A DNA stretch of 64,000 nucleotides, from contig NZ_JADPFC010000001.1 in the NCBI RefSeq assembly GCF_015668195.1, positions 496,001 to 560,000 of the forward strand. Reading direction: 5' to 3'. Below the pieces are notes generated by a model that was not told where the DNA came from, ran no database searches, and was given only the letters and a program-made list of their open reading frames with translations. Source of the stretch: Romboutsia_C sp015668195 (GTDB lineage: Bacteria > Bacillota > Clostridia > Peptostreptococcales > Peptostreptococcaceae). Below, piece after piece: positions 1 through 7,931 of this stretch. Position numbers and translations under genes: made by a program. Positions within the stretch are counted from its first letter, which is position 1; each line of letters begins with the position of its first letter.

Positions 1-160
1 AAAAAATAAGTAAAATAATTTTGTATCAATCTTAATATTGCTGGTATTTTAATTTAAATATATTTTTATTTAATAGCATTGCTTGTATTCACAAAATTAT
101 ATGTTTTAGTGCACATACTTCAAACTATAAGCTCTGATATAATTAAATTAACAGATATCA
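1..160 (+). repeat. Dispersed promoter-type repeat, family A, copy 1
   Basis: Positions 1-60 resemble 9883-9955. Positions 72-155 carry the family A block: TAATAGCATT, then TTTTAGTGCACA, then an extended -10 (TG at 135-136, TATAAT at 138-143) and an AT-rich tail. Similar blocks lie near 4000, 10950, 15600, 20960, 22490, 24120 and 28830. The TATAAT and the following methyltransferase suggest that this copy is its promoter. The repeat relationship is visible directly; promoter function is inferred. Confidence 0.6.
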
Positions 161-208
161 TAAATTCAGAAAAATTAATTATATATAGATGAAATGGGAG
201 GAAATAGA

Positions 209-829
209 TTGTTAGATAATAAGGGGTTTGATTTATGGGCAAGGGAGTATGATAAAAGCGTAGAAAAAAGTTCAAATGAATATCCATTTGATGGTTATTA
301 TGATGTATTAAATTATATTTATAATTCAATTATTAACAAAGAATCAAAAAAAATTTTGGATGTAGGTTTTGGGACTGGACTATTAACTAGTAAATTATAT
401 GAAGATGGAGCAAAGATATTTGGAATTGATTTTTCACAAGCAATGATAGATATAGCAAAGGAAAAGATGCCTGATGGTCTTTTTATACAAAGCGATTTTA
501 ATTTAGGTATACCTTCAGAATTAGCACATGAAAAATTTGATTATATTATATCCTCTTATGCAATTCATCATTTAAATAATGATAAAAAAGTAGAATTTAT
601 ATCTAAGTTAAAGGATTTATTAAGTGAAGATGGGAAGATAATAATTGCTGATGTCGCGTTTAAAACAGAGGGTAACTTAATTGAATGTAAAAGTAAGAAT
701 TTAAATAAATGGGATGAAGATGAAATATATATGATTGAAGAGAAAATAATACCATCATTATATAAAAATAATGTTAATGCAAAATATACACAAATATCTT
801 CTTGCGCAGGTGTTTTAGAGGTTGATTAA
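209..829 (+). CDS. Class I SAM-dependent methyltransferase
   Basis: Cytosolic methyltransferase of about 206 residues. The glycine-rich SAM-binding motif I reads ILDVGFGTGLLTSKL near residues 50-64, followed by the acidic strand end GIDFSQAM and the motif FDYIISSYAIHHL typical of the Methyltransf_11/25 fold. The N-terminus LDNKGFDLWAREYDKSV matches a common family of small Firmicutes methyltransferases. An ATG at 194 is in frame, but the sequence GGGAGG at 196-201 sits just upstream of a TTG at 209 with ideal spacing, so TTG is preferred as the start. The substrate is unknown. The 3' end runs directly into a PadR-like remnant. Confidence 0.85.
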   Translation: MLDNKGFDLWAREYDKSVEKSSNEYPFDGYYDVLNYIYNSIINKESKKILDVGFGTGLLTSKLYEDGAKIFGIDFSQAMIDIAKEKMPDGLFIQSDFNLGIPSELAHEKFDYIISSYAIHHLNNDKKVEFISKLKDLLSEDGKIIIADVAFKTEGNLIECKSKNLNKWDEDEIYMIEEKIIPSLYKNNVNAKYTQISSCAGVLEVD

Positions 830-926
830 AGGAATAATATTACAAATTATAAGTGAAGATGAAGTCTATGGATATAAAATAATAAAAAGATTAAATTCAA
901 AATATAAAATCTATAAAGATGGCTAG
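828..926 (+). pseudogene. PadR regulator fragment
   Basis: This stretch reads KGIILQIISEDEVYGYKIIKRLNS in one frame and is nearly identical in DNA to positions 12220-12298 inside the intact PadR gene at 12170-12502. Only the first recognition-helix half survives, and it ends in a stop at 924-926. It overlaps the stop of the methyltransferase, so it looks like a recombination scar and not a working gene. Confidence 0.75.
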
Positions 927-961
927 AATTGGTAAAATATATCAAAATCTAGTCATTTTTC
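919..961 (+). terminator. Rho-independent terminator
   Basis: Stem ATGGCTAGA / TCTAGTCAT (one G-U pair) followed by TTTTT. It would end transcription of the methyltransferase and PadR remnant. Confidence 0.65.
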
Positions 962-1138
962 ATTATACTCTTCATTTAATTATTATAACAAGTTTAAAAA
1001 GAAAAATAAACAGACTTTAAGAAGGAGATAAAGGACTTAAGGAGCAGATTAAAATTAATTATGATGATATATATAAACAGTTATAATATAATTATATCAT
1101 GGAGATATATTTAAAAAAGGTGTTGGAGAATATTTAAA

Positions 1139-1170
1139 AATAATAGTTGAAAGTTCGACTATTATTTTTT
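1139..1170 (+). terminator. Hairpin terminator just before yczE-like gene
   Basis: AATAATAGTTGAA pairs with TTCGACTATTATT (one wobble) and is followed by six T. It lies 12 bases ahead of the next start codon, so it may be a leader attenuator or the end of a lost upstream gene. The preceding 962-1138 holds no ORF that I can support. Confidence 0.6.
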
Positions 1171-1182
1171 AGGAGATTAATT

Positions 1183-1857
1183 ATGAAAAGAATATTAATG
1201 CTTTTTCTAAGAATGTTATCAGGCTTTTTATTATGTGCACTTTCTACTGTAATGTCAATAAAATCAAATTTGGGTTTGAGTCCATGGGATGTTTTTCATC
1301 AAGGTTTGTCTAATTTAGTTGGATTTACAATCGGTCAGGCAAGTATCATTGTCGGTCTATTAATTGTAACTATAGTTAGTATATTAGGTATAAAAATAGG
1401 ATTTGGAACATTGGCAAATATGATTATGATTGGATGTTTCATAGATTTAATAATCTATATAGATATAATTCCTACAAGCATTAATTTATTTTACGGCATA
1501 CTACTCATGATAGGAAGTATGTTTGTTAATGCAATAGGAAGTTATTTATATATAGGGTGTGAAATGGGATGTGGTCCGAGAGATGGATTAATGGTAGTCT
1601 TAGTAAAGCTTACATCAAAGCCTATAAGTAAAATAAGATTTTTTATAGAAGGACTGGCTCTAATAACTGGATGGGTATTAGGTGGGACTGTTGGACTAGG
1701 TACTTTATTAACTGTATTTGGGATAGGTTACTGTGTTCAAATGATATACAAAATATTTAATTTCGATGTTAAAAATTTAAATCATAAAGATATAAAACAG
1801 TGTTTTGCATTTGTTAAAGAATGCATAACTGACAAGGAGGATATTAGTGAAGTTTAG
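1183..1857 (+). CDS. YczE/YyaS/YitT family membrane protein
   Basis: A polytopic membrane protein of about 224 residues with around five hydrophobic segments. The motifs NLGLSPWDVFHQGLS near the N-terminus and GCGPRDGLM in the middle are hallmarks of the YczE family (COG2364). The function of this family is not established. An in-frame TTG at 1147 lies inside a terminator hairpin, so the ATG at 1183 behind AGGAG is the start. The last 11 bases overlap the acetyltransferase start, so the two genes are translationally coupled. Confidence 0.85.
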   Translation: MKRILMLFLRMLSGFLLCALSTVMSIKSNLGLSPWDVFHQGLSNLVGFTIGQASIIVGLLIVTIVSILGIKIGFGTLANMIMIGCFIDLIIYIDIIPTSINLFYGILLMIGSMFVNAIGSYLYIGCEMGCGPRDGLMVVLVKLTSKPISKIRFFIEGLALITGWVLGGTVGLGTLLTVFGIGYCVQMIYKIFNFDVKNLNHKDIKQCFAFVKECITDKEDISEV

Positions 1858-2350
1858 AAAATCAAAAACAAATGATGTAAAAAGTATAATGAAAATCATC
1901 AATCAAGCTCAAGAGTTCTTTAAAAATAAAGGAATAGACCAATGGCAAAACAATTATCCAAACGAAGATACAATTATTGGGGATATAAAAAATGTTGAAA
2001 GCTATGTACTAGAAAAAGATGGTGAGGTTGTTGCTACTTCAATGGTAACATTTAAAGGAGAGCCAACGTATGAATCTATCTATGATGGAAAGTGGCTAAG
2101 CAACAATAAATATGCAGCTATCCATAGAGTAGCTGTAAGTAATAACCACAAAGGGTTAGGTCTATCAACTGAGATTATTAAATGTGTAGAACAACTTTGT
2201 GTAGATAGCGGTGTACATAGTATTAAAATTGATACACATGAAGAGAATATTCCTATGCAAAGGGTACTTGAGAAAAATGGATTTAAGTATTGCGGAATAA
2301 TATATGTAGATGATTCAAGTAAAAGAATAGCTTTTGAAAAATTGCTATAG
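1847..2350 (+). CDS. GNAT family N-acetyltransferase
   Basis: A cytosolic acetyltransferase of 167 residues. The acetyl-CoA binding motif A is visible as HRVAVSNNHKGLGLSTEII, and the C-terminal part NIPMQRVLEKNGFKYCGIIYV is the usual motif B region. The start is GTG at 1847, preceded by AAGGAGG at 1834-1840, inside the end of the YczE-like gene. The acyl acceptor cannot be predicted. Confidence 0.9.
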   Translation: MKFRKSKTNDVKSIMKIINQAQEFFKNKGIDQWQNNYPNEDTIIGDIKNVESYVLEKDGEVVATSMVTFKGEPTYESIYDGKWLSNNKYAAIHRVAVSNNHKGLGLSTEIIKCVEQLCVDSGVHSIKIDTHEENIPMQRVLEKNGFKYCGIIYVDDSSKRIAFEKLL

Positions 2351-2449
2351 TTTAATTTATTTGGTAATTATGCAATTTCTTTAGTAGTTTCTAAATTTAT
2401 GTTTAGATAATAATTTTATAAAATAAAGTAATTTAATAAAACGTCGTAC

Positions 2450-2722
2450 ATGAAAATAAATATGTTTTTGTGTATGACTTTTTTATTATTACAACTTAAA
2501 AGTAATGGCTCCTTTTTTATATTAAACACAATAGATATAATAAATGTACAGCCCAAAATGCGTAGATTAGGACTTGGAAAATCTTTATTTTCAGCATCAG
2601 CACGTATTGCTATAGAAAGAGATTGTAAACGATTAGATTGGTAGTGTCTTAATTGGAATGAACCATCTATAAAATTTTATAAGAAGATAGGTGTAATTCC
2701 AATGGATGAGATTTATCCTCTA
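2450..2722 (+). pseudogene. GNAT acetyltransferase remnant with in-frame amber
   Basis: The frame reads VQPKMRRLGLGKSLFSA and then ERDCKRLDW, an amber codon at 2642-2644, and continues in the same frame as CLNWNEPSIKFYKKIG and PMDE. Those are consecutive segments of the polyamine-type GNAT fold, where the residue at the stop is normally sense. The N-terminal third is missing or replaced by an unrelated hydrophobic stretch. It is unrelated in detail to the intact GNAT at 1847. A decayed gene is the best reading. Confidence 0.8.
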
Positions 2723-2769
2723 TTATGCATTTGGGTAACAAATGTAAATTTCTCTTATATAATATATTA

Positions 2770-2838
2770 AATGTAAAGTTAGCTTGACATTTGATTTTAA
2801 TATGCTACTATTAATGTATGGAAAGTTAACTTTACATT
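2770..2838 (+). promoter_or_regulatory. Promoter flanked by inverted-repeat operator for XRE gene
   Basis: TTGACA at 2784-2789 and TACTAT at 2806-2811 with 16-bp spacing form a sigma-A type promoter. It is bracketed by AATGTAAAGTTAGC (2770-2783) and GTTAACTTTACATT (2825-2838), inverted repeats matching at 13 of 14 positions. Placement suggests autorepression by the XRE protein encoded just downstream. Confidence 0.7.
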
Positions 2839-2863
2839 GTGTTAAGAAGGAGTGCATTGTAGT

Positions 2864-3076
2864 ATGAATAATAGATTAGAAGAAATTAGAAAACAAAAGC
2901 AAATTACCCAAGAAGAACTAGCATCTGCACTAGAAGTTTCTAGGCAGACAATTAGTTCTTTAGAAAAAGGAAGATATAATCCTTCGATTATTCTTGCTTT
3001 TAAAATTGCACGATATTTTAATATGTCAATTGAGGAGATATTTATATATGAAGAGGAGGATAATAATGTTAAGTAA
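2864..3076 (+). CDS. XRE-family (YozG-like) transcriptional regulator
   Basis: A compact HTH_3 protein of 70 residues; NRLEEIRKQKQITQEELA then VSRQTISSLEKGRYNPSI is the canonical helix-turn-helix, ending in the FNMSIEEIF motif. Small regulators of this kind usually control an adjacent membrane-protein gene. A GTG at 2852 is in frame, but AAGAAGGAG at 2843-2851 places the ATG at 2864 better. It overlaps the next gene by 11 bases. An inverted repeat around its promoter suggests autoregulation. Confidence 0.9.
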   Translation: MNNRLEEIRKQKQITQEELASALEVSRQTISSLEKGRYNPSIILAFKIARYFNMSIEEIFIYEEEDNNVK

Positions 3077-3494
3077 AAAAAGGAGTTTCATTATGCTAAT
3101 ATTAGGAGTAGTATTAGCAATTGTAGGTTTATTAGCATCAATTTTTGTAGATAAAGGAGATATAATTTCAAGGTTATTTGGATTAGTTTTTGCATTAGGG
3201 TTTGGATTAATTGGTGGAGGTTTAGGTTCGTTATATAAGATTAAACGTATTGAAAAAATACCTGGTAAATCTAAGCAAATAGAAATAGAGTATAAAGACG
3301 AAAGAAATGAACTTATAAGAGATAAAGCTAATGCTAAAGCAGGGGATATATCTAACTGGTTTGTTTTACTAATTGCTTATATTTGCATCATAATGGGATA
3401 TCCAACATGGTTAGTATTCCTTATTTTAGGTGTTTTCTTATTAAAATATATTTTATGGATACTACTTATAAATAAATATAATAAAGAATTCTAA
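3066..3494 (+). CDS. Small integral membrane protein (DUF2178-like)
   Basis: About 142 residues with two hydrophobic helices at the N-terminus, a charged central stretch (EIEYKDERNELIRDKANAKAG) and two more helices at the C-terminus. The central sequence resembles the DUF2178 pattern in XRE-linked membrane proteins. The start is the ATG at 3066 behind GAGGAGG, inside the end of the regulator gene. Function is unknown; the pairing suggests that the regulator controls it. Confidence 0.75.
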   Translation: MLSKKRSFIMLILGVVLAIVGLLASIFVDKGDIISRLFGLVFALGFGLIGGGLGSLYKIKRIEKIPGKSKQIEIEYKDERNELIRDKANAKAGDISNWFVLLIAYICIIMGYPTWLVFLILGVFLLKYILWILLINKYNKEF

Positions 3495-3497
3495 TTT

Positions 3498-3522
3498 AAA
3501 AGGACCATATAATGGTCCTTTT
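3498..3522 (+). terminator. Rho-independent terminator
   Basis: AAAAGGACCAT / ATGGTCCTTTT perfect stem with a three-base loop, directly after the XRE/membrane-protein pair. Confidence 0.85.
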
Positions 3523-3599
3523 AATTATTGTATTTTTTAATATTATAATTAAACATAGCATAAAAATTTATAGCATTTATTATAGTAATAGATCTACTT

Positions 3600-3912
3600 T
3601 TTATATTATTTTAAATATTTTACGTATGGTTTAAAACCTTTTAATTCTTCAATTACTTCATCTTCCATCCATTGTAAAACTAGATAAAATTTCTTAATAT
3701 TTACTTTCTAAAACAATAATTATTAATTTTTAAGTATTTACTTGATATTTATATGATAAGCAATCTATATCTTTAACATTTTTGTTAAAATGCTCTATCT
3801 AAATTTAAAAGACCTTCTTTGGTAATGTGTTGAGCTTTAAATTCATCTACTAAAAACTTTGAAATGTATTTTATTTTACATTTGATCCCTATATTCACCA
3901 ATATTACCACCT
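3600..3912 (-). pseudogene. Decayed copy of the 160-residue gene at 13997-14476
   Basis: Reading both stretches on the plus strand, blocks such as TTCAATTACTTCATC, AAAACAATAATTATTAATTT, TTTTTGTTAAAATG and CCCTATATTCA occur in the same order here and at 14030-14475. This copy lacks several internal segments, has frameshifts, and its start codon reads GTG where the intact gene has ATG. The upstream tract (3913-3930) and the terminator region (3570-3598) also match. It is not coding. Confidence 0.8.
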
Positions 3913-3984
3913 TATATTTTATTATATATAATTATAGATTAAATATATATATTTTAAAACTTATTAATGGTTTCTAAATATAAT

Positions 3985-4090
3985 TCTAAGTAATAGCATT
4001 TTTTGTATTTATGAAATCACTTATCTTAGTGTATACTTTTTTAACTCTATATAAACTAATTAACAATGGTATAATACTAGGTACAATCTT
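3985..4090 (+). repeat. Dispersed promoter-type repeat, family A, copy 2
   Basis: TAATAGCATTTTTTGTATTTATGAAATCA, then CTTAGTGTATAC, and TATAAT near 4070-4075 follow the family A order. No plus-strand gene follows, so this copy seems orphaned. Confidence 0.5.
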
Positions 4091-4120
4091 TATATAAGTA
4101 TAATTTTATTTAATGATATA

Positions 4121-4504
4121 TTAAAAAAAGATAAAATACAAAGCTAAAGCTATAGCACATATACATTGAAAAATAGGCATAGTCGATATATATTTTTTAG
4201 TGCTTTCATTTTCATCTCTATCACTTAAATATTTTAAAATATATTTAGATCTAATCCATTCAGCTATCAAAGCTACTATAATTATTAATAAAGTAAAATA
4301 AGTATTTTTATTTAGAGGAGAAGTTATTAAAATAACTAGTATTATACCTAATATAAAAAACCTTCTTGAAAATTCTAAATCTTCAATTTCTTCTAAAAGT
4401 GCTTTATTTGGTTTAAATTTCTTTTCTGATATATAATTCCCTAAAAACATAATTATTAAAATTATAAATGGAATAACTAATTTAAAATCAATAATATTAT
4501 CCAT
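4121..4504 (-). CDS. Hypothetical membrane protein
   Basis: 127 residues, four predicted membrane segments with a charged linker (SEKKFKPNKALLEEIEDLEFSRR) after the first and SDRDENESTKK before the last. A strong Shine-Dalgarno (AGGGGGA) precedes the ATG at 4504. No family recognised. The neighbouring minus-strand gene 4624-4944 has similar size and topology, so the two may be a diverged pair. Confidence 0.65.
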   Translation of the reverse strand: MDNIIDFKLVIPFIILIIMFLGNYISEKKFKPNKALLEEIEDLEFSRRFFILGIILVILITSPLNKNTYFTLLIIIVALIAEWIRSKYILKYLSDRDENESTKKYISTMPIFQCICAIALALYFIFF

Positions 4505-4623
4505 AATATTCCCCCTAATTAACTAAATAATTGTTATGTATTAAATGATAACTTACACCTATTATAATAACTAAAAAGAATGGCAATTTTGATATTTTCT
4601 TATATTGTGTATCGTTTTATATA

Positions 4624-4944
4624 TTACTTTATATCATTATAATCTTTTAACGCATATTCAATAACATTATTATTAAAACATATATCCTTAAATGAAAATA
4701 AAAAACCTATAATTAAACCTGCTATAATATCACTATCATTAAATATAGGTAAAATAAAAATTATTATTAAAAATAATATATTTGCAATTATTCCTAATCT
4801 ACGTTTCTTTTTTTCACTTAAATTATTTATTTTTCTTTGTACTTCTTGAAATAATTGTGGTTTGATATGATTTAACTTATAAAATAAAAAACTAAATAAT
4901 AGTGTTGATAAATATGCCCATATTACAAAAATTATAAATGACAT
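4624..4944 (-). CDS. Hypothetical membrane protein
   Basis: 106 residues: one N-terminal membrane helix, a basic cytosolic loop (QEVQRKINNLSEKKKRRLG) and two further helices. GGGGGA precedes the ATG at 4944. I do not recognise the family. It lies upstream of the similar-size gene at 4121-4504 on the same strand and may be co-transcribed with it. Confidence 0.65.
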   Translation of the reverse strand: MSFIIFVIWAYLSTLLFSFLFYKLNHIKPQLFQEVQRKINNLSEKKKRRLGIIANILFLIIIFILPIFNDSDIIAGLIIGFLFSFKDICFNNNVIEYALKDYNDIK

Positions 4945-5017
4945 TATGTTTTCCCCCTAATATATTTACTTTCATATAAAATTCTAATATATCCTATATA
5001 TAATTATACATTATAAA

Positions 5018-5277
5018 TTAGTGATTTAGAATTATTAATAATGTCTGCAAAGTTAGTAGTATTAACATAGGTATAGCTAGGTCTATAAGCTCCCATAACT
5101 TTAAGCTACATATAGCCATTGATAAAAATAATGATAAACATATTGAACCTATGCTTTCTAATTTATTGATTGATATCTCACATATTCCTTTTGCATCTGA
5201 AATATTTCTCATAATAGCTGCTACTATCATATAACCTATATAAGATAGCATTGTTATACCTATGTATAAAAATAAGA
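5018..5277 (-). pseudogene. gltS (sodium/glutamate symporter) fragment
   Basis: Reads SYIGYMIVAAIMRNISDAKG and SLFLSMAICSLKLWELIDLA, closely matching residues about 250-330 of the intact GltS encoded at 15778-17022. Only about 80 of 414 residues remain, without start context and with a premature end. It is a decayed partial duplicate. Confidence 0.85.
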
Positions 5278-5483
5278 TGAATTATAAAAGATTTAGTGAA
5301 TCAGATTTAACATTACTTTTATTATATTTGAACTAATTCATATCAGATTTTGAAAATAAGTATATCTTAGAGCTTATATATTACAGTAAATAATAAACCG
5401 TTACTTTGTTGGTAAATTATATCAAACTTAGCTAACAGAGCTAAAACATATAATATAAATTAAAAATTTAGAATTACAAATAA

Positions 5484-5514
5484 TGAACCCTATCATAAGT
5501 AAGGGATAGGGTTC
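5484..5514 (-). terminator. Terminator of the DUF2798 gene
   Basis: Perfect 10-bp stem GAACCCTATC / GATAGGGTTC lying directly after the minus-strand stop codon at 5519-5521. Confidence 0.65.
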
Positions 5515-5518
5515 ATTA

Positions 5519-6004
5519 TTAAATAGCATTTGTTTGTTGATCAAAACTTGAAATAGGTGGAAACATCTTAAAAAATAAAAATCTTACTAAAGGAGATACA
5601 ATTAATAAATTTAAAGGAATTGCAAAAATAAAGTTTGTAACTAAAGCAACACCATAAGCAGAAATAAAGTTAGAATCTAGTCCTACATTAGTAATTACTC
5701 CGAATAATGACATCCAAATAACCATACCACATCCTGTGAAAAATGACATACACAATCCTACTTTTGCCATAGAGTCAGTGGGCTTTAATATTTTACTTGT
5801 AATGACTTTCACGATTTTACCAACTATAAAAATATCTCCTATTAATGCATAAATAAAAGCAACTGGGAAACCTAGCACTGCATGCTTAAATATAGATAAT
5901 GAAAATCCTTCAACTATAGCTATATTATAGCAACTCATTATAAATACCATTGTTGTAGCAATCATTAATATAAATATAAAATGCTCTTTTTTGTTTTTAA
6001 ACAA
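5519..6004 (-). CDS. DUF2798 domain membrane protein
   Basis: 161 residues with four membrane helices arranged as two similar two-helix units: FILMIATTMVFIMSCYNIAI and later GLCMSFFTGCGMVIWMSLFG. That duplication and spacing fit DUF2798, a family without a known function. It is transcribed divergently from a MarR regulator, from a shared region with two palindromic operators, so regulation by that MarR protein is likely. Confidence 0.8.
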   Translation of the reverse strand: MFKNKKEHFIFILMIATTMVFIMSCYNIAIVEGFSLSIFKHAVLGFPVAFIYALIGDIFIVGKIVKVITSKILKPTDSMAKVGLCMSFFTGCGMVIWMSLFGVITNVGLDSNFISAYGVALVTNFIFAIPLNLLIVSPLVRFLFFKMFPPISSFDQQTNAI

Positions 6005-6030
6005 GTTAAATACCTCTCTTCTAATATATT

Positions 6031-6117
6031 GTCAACTTGGTTGACTAATGTATAATACCATTTTTAACTCTAAAATGTCAACTAAGTTTACTAAAATTGT
6101 ATTATAGAGTTAAAAAT
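6031..6117. promoter_or_regulatory. MarR/DUF2798 divergent operator-promoter region
   Basis: Two near-identical palindromes, GTCAACTTGGTTGAC (6031-6045) and GTCAACTAAGTTTAC (6077-6091), lie between the divergent genes. A second, perfect 13-bp inverted repeat (ATTTTTAACTCTA at 6060-6072, TAGAGTTAAAAAT at 6105-6117) brackets the second palindrome. MarR dimers typically bind palindromes of this size. Confidence 0.7.
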
Positions 6118-6162
6118 GATATATAATGTATATAGATTTAATTAAAATAAAGGAGTATTTAT

Positions 6163-6594
6163 ATGAGTTCAAATTTTCAAAGTTTAAATATAATAGATTT
6201 AATAAGTGAAAAACATGCAAAGCTTAGAAAAATGGTAATAGAAACTTGGGTCGAAAGGGGAGAAGAAAGGGTTAGTGATACAGAATCATATATGATTGCA
6301 CTAATAGAAAAAAATGAATTAACAGTGGCACAGATTGGAAGGATAATAGGAATATCACGCCAAGGAGCTCATAAATGTGCAAAAGGCTTAATTGAAAGAG
6401 GATATATTATTATAGAAAATCAAGACGCAAATTCTAGAGATAAGATACTTTCTTTAACTGAAAAAGGATTAAGATTTTGTAAAGAGACATTAATTTTAAA
6501 AGAAGAATTTGAAACTAACATTATAAACTCTATAGGTGAGGATAAATTTAAAATATTAAAAGAGTGTTTAAATGAAAGTTGGTTTACAAAATAA
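6163..6594 (+). CDS. MarR-family transcriptional regulator
   Basis: 143 residues with a winged helix-turn-helix: ELTVAQIGRIIGISRQGAHKCAKGLIERGYI is the recognition region and ENQDANSRDKILSLTEKG the wing. Good Shine-Dalgarno (AAAGGAG). The divergent DUF2798 gene and the palindromes between them mark the likely target. The inducing ligand cannot be deduced. Confidence 0.9.
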   Translation: MSSNFQSLNIIDLISEKHAKLRKMVIETWVERGEERVSDTESYMIALIEKNELTVAQIGRIIGISRQGAHKCAKGLIERGYIIIENQDANSRDKILSLTEKGLRFCKETLILKEEFETNIINSIGEDKFKILKECLNESWFTK

Positions 6595-7016
6595 GTATTG
6601 TGAAAAACTAACTTTAATATAAAATCCTTTAGAATATATAAAAATATAATGTGTAATAAAAAATTTTAAAAGTTACTTCATATAATAAAAATACGTTCCG
6701 TATAGCAAGATACAAAGAACCGTATCACAAGCAAGGTATCTTGATTCTTTAATATATTATAATTTAGATAAAACCTCTCATATTTGTGAATCAAATGAGA
6801 GGTTTTTAAATTTATTATTTATTATACTATTATTTGTAAGGTGATAGCCTATTGTACAACATATCATTTTTAAAGGATGTTTTCATATAGCAGGAACTCC
6901 TTTATCAGAACATATAAGATGTTAACATACAAGGTGATATTATGGAAAATGGTTGAATATAAATAATCGTTAATATACTATATAGTAGAGGTCATATTTA
7001 AAAGAGGGGAGAAAAT
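6595..7016. other. Intergenic region with hairpins and ABC-operon promoter
   Basis: No ORF is supported here. It holds CAAGATAC / GTATCTTG (about 6698-6732), a terminator at 6771-6807, and a promoter-proximal block at 6925-7016 (AATAATCGTTAATAT, TAGAGG, GGGGAG) that is repeated almost base for base at 18236-18313 before the decayed ABC copy. Confidence 0.6.
6771..6807 (+). terminator. Rho-independent terminator
   Basis: AAACCTCTCAT / ATGAGAGGTTT stem with T run. Confidence 0.85.
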
Positions 7017-7931
7017 ATGAAGCTAGAAGTAAAGGATCTAAGAAAAAGTTTTTCGGAAAATGAAGTATTACATGGAGTATCCTTTTCGGTTGAAAGTGGA
7101 AAGGCACTTGGATTATTAGGGAGAAATGGTGCAGGAAAAACTACAACAATTCGTATATTAATGGATGTTTTCAAGGCTAATTCAGGTGAAGTATTAATAG
7201 ATGGAAAGAAGTTTAATCCAAGAGATTATCAGATAGGCTACCTACCAGAAGAAAGAGGATTATATCCTAAAAAGAAAGTTACAGAACAGATAGTTTATTT
7301 AGCTCAGTTAAGAGGTGTAGATGCTAAGTCTGCAAAAGAAAGTACAAAGATATGGCTTAAAAAATTAGGTATAGAGGAATATGCAAATAGAACATTAGAT
7401 AGCTTATCAAAAGGAAATCAACAAAAGGTTCAATTAGCACAAACATTAGTATGTGATCCAGAAATAGTTATACTTGATGAGCCATTTAGTGGGCTAGACC
7501 CAGTTAATTCACAGATACTTAAAGATACTGTCAGAGAATTAATAAGTCAAGATAAGCTAGTAATATTTTCTAGCCACCAGATGAGTTATGTTGAAGAATT
7601 TTGTGAAGAAATAGCTATAATAAATAAAGGTGAGATTGTACTAAGTGGAAATCTTAAAGAAATAAAAAAAGAATTTGGTAACAATAGATTAATATTAAGT
7701 GCAAATAATCTTACATTAAATGATTTAGAATCTATATGCAAAGATAAATTTAAGGATTTGGTAATAGTAGATGAAGTTAAAAAGGATTACTTAATACTAG
7801 TGTTAAATGAAGATGTAACTAAAAACCAACTTTTAGAAAATATATTAAAAGAAAATATAGATATAGAGAAGTTTTCTGTATATGAACCAGACTTAACAGA
7901 TATATTTGTAAAGAAAGTAGGTGAAGAGTAA
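7017..7931 (+). CDS. ABC transporter ATP-binding protein (NatA-type)
   Basis: 304-residue cytosolic ATPase. Walker A GRNGAGKTT near residues 36-44, ABC signature LSKGNQQ, Walker B VILDEPFSGLDP and the switch histidine in SSHQM are all intact. The C-terminal 90 residues form the extra domain seen in ABC-2 export ATPases (DUF4162-like). It overlaps the permease gene by one base (TAATG), so it pairs with that permease as an exporter resembling Na+-efflux NatAB; the substrate is not determinable. A deleted second copy lies at 18314-19115. Confidence 0.92.
   Translation: MKLEVKDLRKSFSENEVLHGVSFSVESGKALGLLGRNGAGKTTTIRILMDVFKANSGEVLIDGKKFNPRDYQIGYLPEERGLYPKKKVTEQIVYLAQLRGVDAKSAKESTKIWLKKLGIEEYANRTLDSLSKGNQQKVQLAQTLVCDPEIVILDEPFSGLDPVNSQILKDTVRELISQDKLVIFSSHQMSYVEEFCEEIAIINKGEIVLSGNLKEIKKEFGNNRLILSANNLTLNDLESICKDKFKDLVIVDEVKKDYLILVLNEDVTKNQLLENILKENIDIEKFSVYEPDLTDIFVKKVGEE

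Noticed and set aside
2994..3066. Longer N-terminus for the DUF2178-like protein
   Set aside because: The extension overlaps the XRE coding region in another frame and lies upstream of a much better ribosome site at 3066.
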